Part shown: piece after piece, positions 6,061-6,139 of the stretch
Position numbering within the stretch: the first letter of the stretch is position 1
Layout: each line of letters opens with the position of its first letter
The notes under the pieces: generated by a model
Told to the model about the DNA's origin: nothing
Databases searched by the model: none
The model's input: the letters and a program-made list of their open reading frames with translations, nothing else
Assembly (NCBI GenBank): GCA_023391315.1
Contig: JAEWBD010000136.1
Span: 1 to 6,139, forward strand
DNA: 6,139 nucleotides
Direction of reading: 5' to 3'
Source: Bacteroidota bacterium
Lineage (GTDB): Bacteria > Bacteroidota > Bacteroidia > Chitinophagales > Chitinophagaceae
Program-made: the position numbers and the translations under genes

Positions 6061-6139
6061 CATCATGTCGAGGTAACGAGACATCTCCAGAATTTGAAGT
6101 TGTTGATACTTTAAGAGATTTCTCCTGTCGTCGAAATGA
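6061..6139. repeat. REP/BIME-like pair C: convergent hairpin units, right unit cut by window edge
   Basis: The plus unit (6061-6087) matches pair B except for G to A at 6062, in the CGTC foot and not in the stem. The minus unit (6115-6139) shows 25 of its 27 bases before the window ends, all matching pair B. The spacer is identical to that of pair B. It lies in the second copy of the 175-bp tandem repeat. Confidence 0.8.

Larger units (their letters stand above)
5735..6139. other. Gene-free, repeat-filled region at the right edge
   Basis: No credible coding sequence is present in these 405 nt on either strand. In order the region holds palindrome copy 2 (5739-5771), two overlapping hairpins (5791-5823), and a 175-bp period present twice (from about 5838) with hairpin pairs B and C inside it. 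The second period is cut by the window edge. The DNA between the repeats (5965-6026) is AT-rich and featureless. Confidence 0.8.
5838..6139 (+). repeat. Tandem direct repeat, 175-bp period, second copy cut by the window edge
   Basis: Bases 5852-5964 and 6027-6139 are identical at 112 of 113 positions; the only difference is G at 5887 against A at 6062. The match decays gradually to the left (5838-5851 against 6013-6026, 10 of 14), so the original unit was somewhat longer. Each copy contains an AT-rich lead (TTAAAGTGATTATTATTAG) and one convergent hairpin pair. The second copy ends with the window, so further copies may follow. Confidence 0.9.

Noticed and set aside
5838..6139. Possible CRISPR array
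   Set aside because: The repeats are 113 nt or more with nearly identical content and only two copies; there are no short repeats with unique spacers and no cas gene.

Overview
The window looks like part of a Bacteroidota chromosome, most likely from a Chitinophagaceae- or Sphingobacteriia-like lineage. The evidence is an AT-rich sequence, Sec signal peptides that end in A|Q, poor Shine-Dalgarno sequences, long intergenic gaps rich in palindromes, and glycoside hydrolase families typical of polysaccharide-degrading Bacteroidota. The taxonomic call is an inference from style; there is no rRNA or other marker gene.

Layout: three genes, all on the + strand. Bases 2-1546 are the C-terminal two thirds or so of a GH127-type (DUF1680/PF07944) beta-L-arabinofuranosidase-like enzyme whose 5' end lies outside the window. 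After a 310-nt gap with hairpins and a terminator-like structure comes a complete, secreted GH2 enzyme (1857-3692). After a 236-nt gap with repeats comes a second complete, secreted GH2 enzyme (3929-5734), a clear but diverged paralogue of the first. The last 405 nt (5735-6139) hold no gene and are almost entirely repeats.

How the genes fit together: GH127 members remove terminal beta-L-arabinofuranose, and GH2 members are retaining exo-beta-glycosidases. Three such enzymes in a row look like the periplasmic side-chain-trimming part of a locus for an arabinose- and galactose-containing plant glycan. No SusC/SusD, transporter or regulator is visible, so the substrate is not determined by this window.

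The most interesting material is non-coding. A 27-nt unit occurs six times (one cut by the window edge), in both orientations. Its two sequence versions differ at six positions: four are two compensatory base-pair changes in a small hairpin (5-bp stem, tandem G.A mismatch, one closing pair, GNNA tetraloop), and two lie in the loop. This is the signature of a structure-selected, REP/BIME-like element. A second family, a 33-nt near-perfect palindrome, sits just behind the stop codon of each GH2 gene. At the right edge a 175-bp period containing a pair of hairpin units is duplicated with one mismatch over 113 nt and runs off the window.
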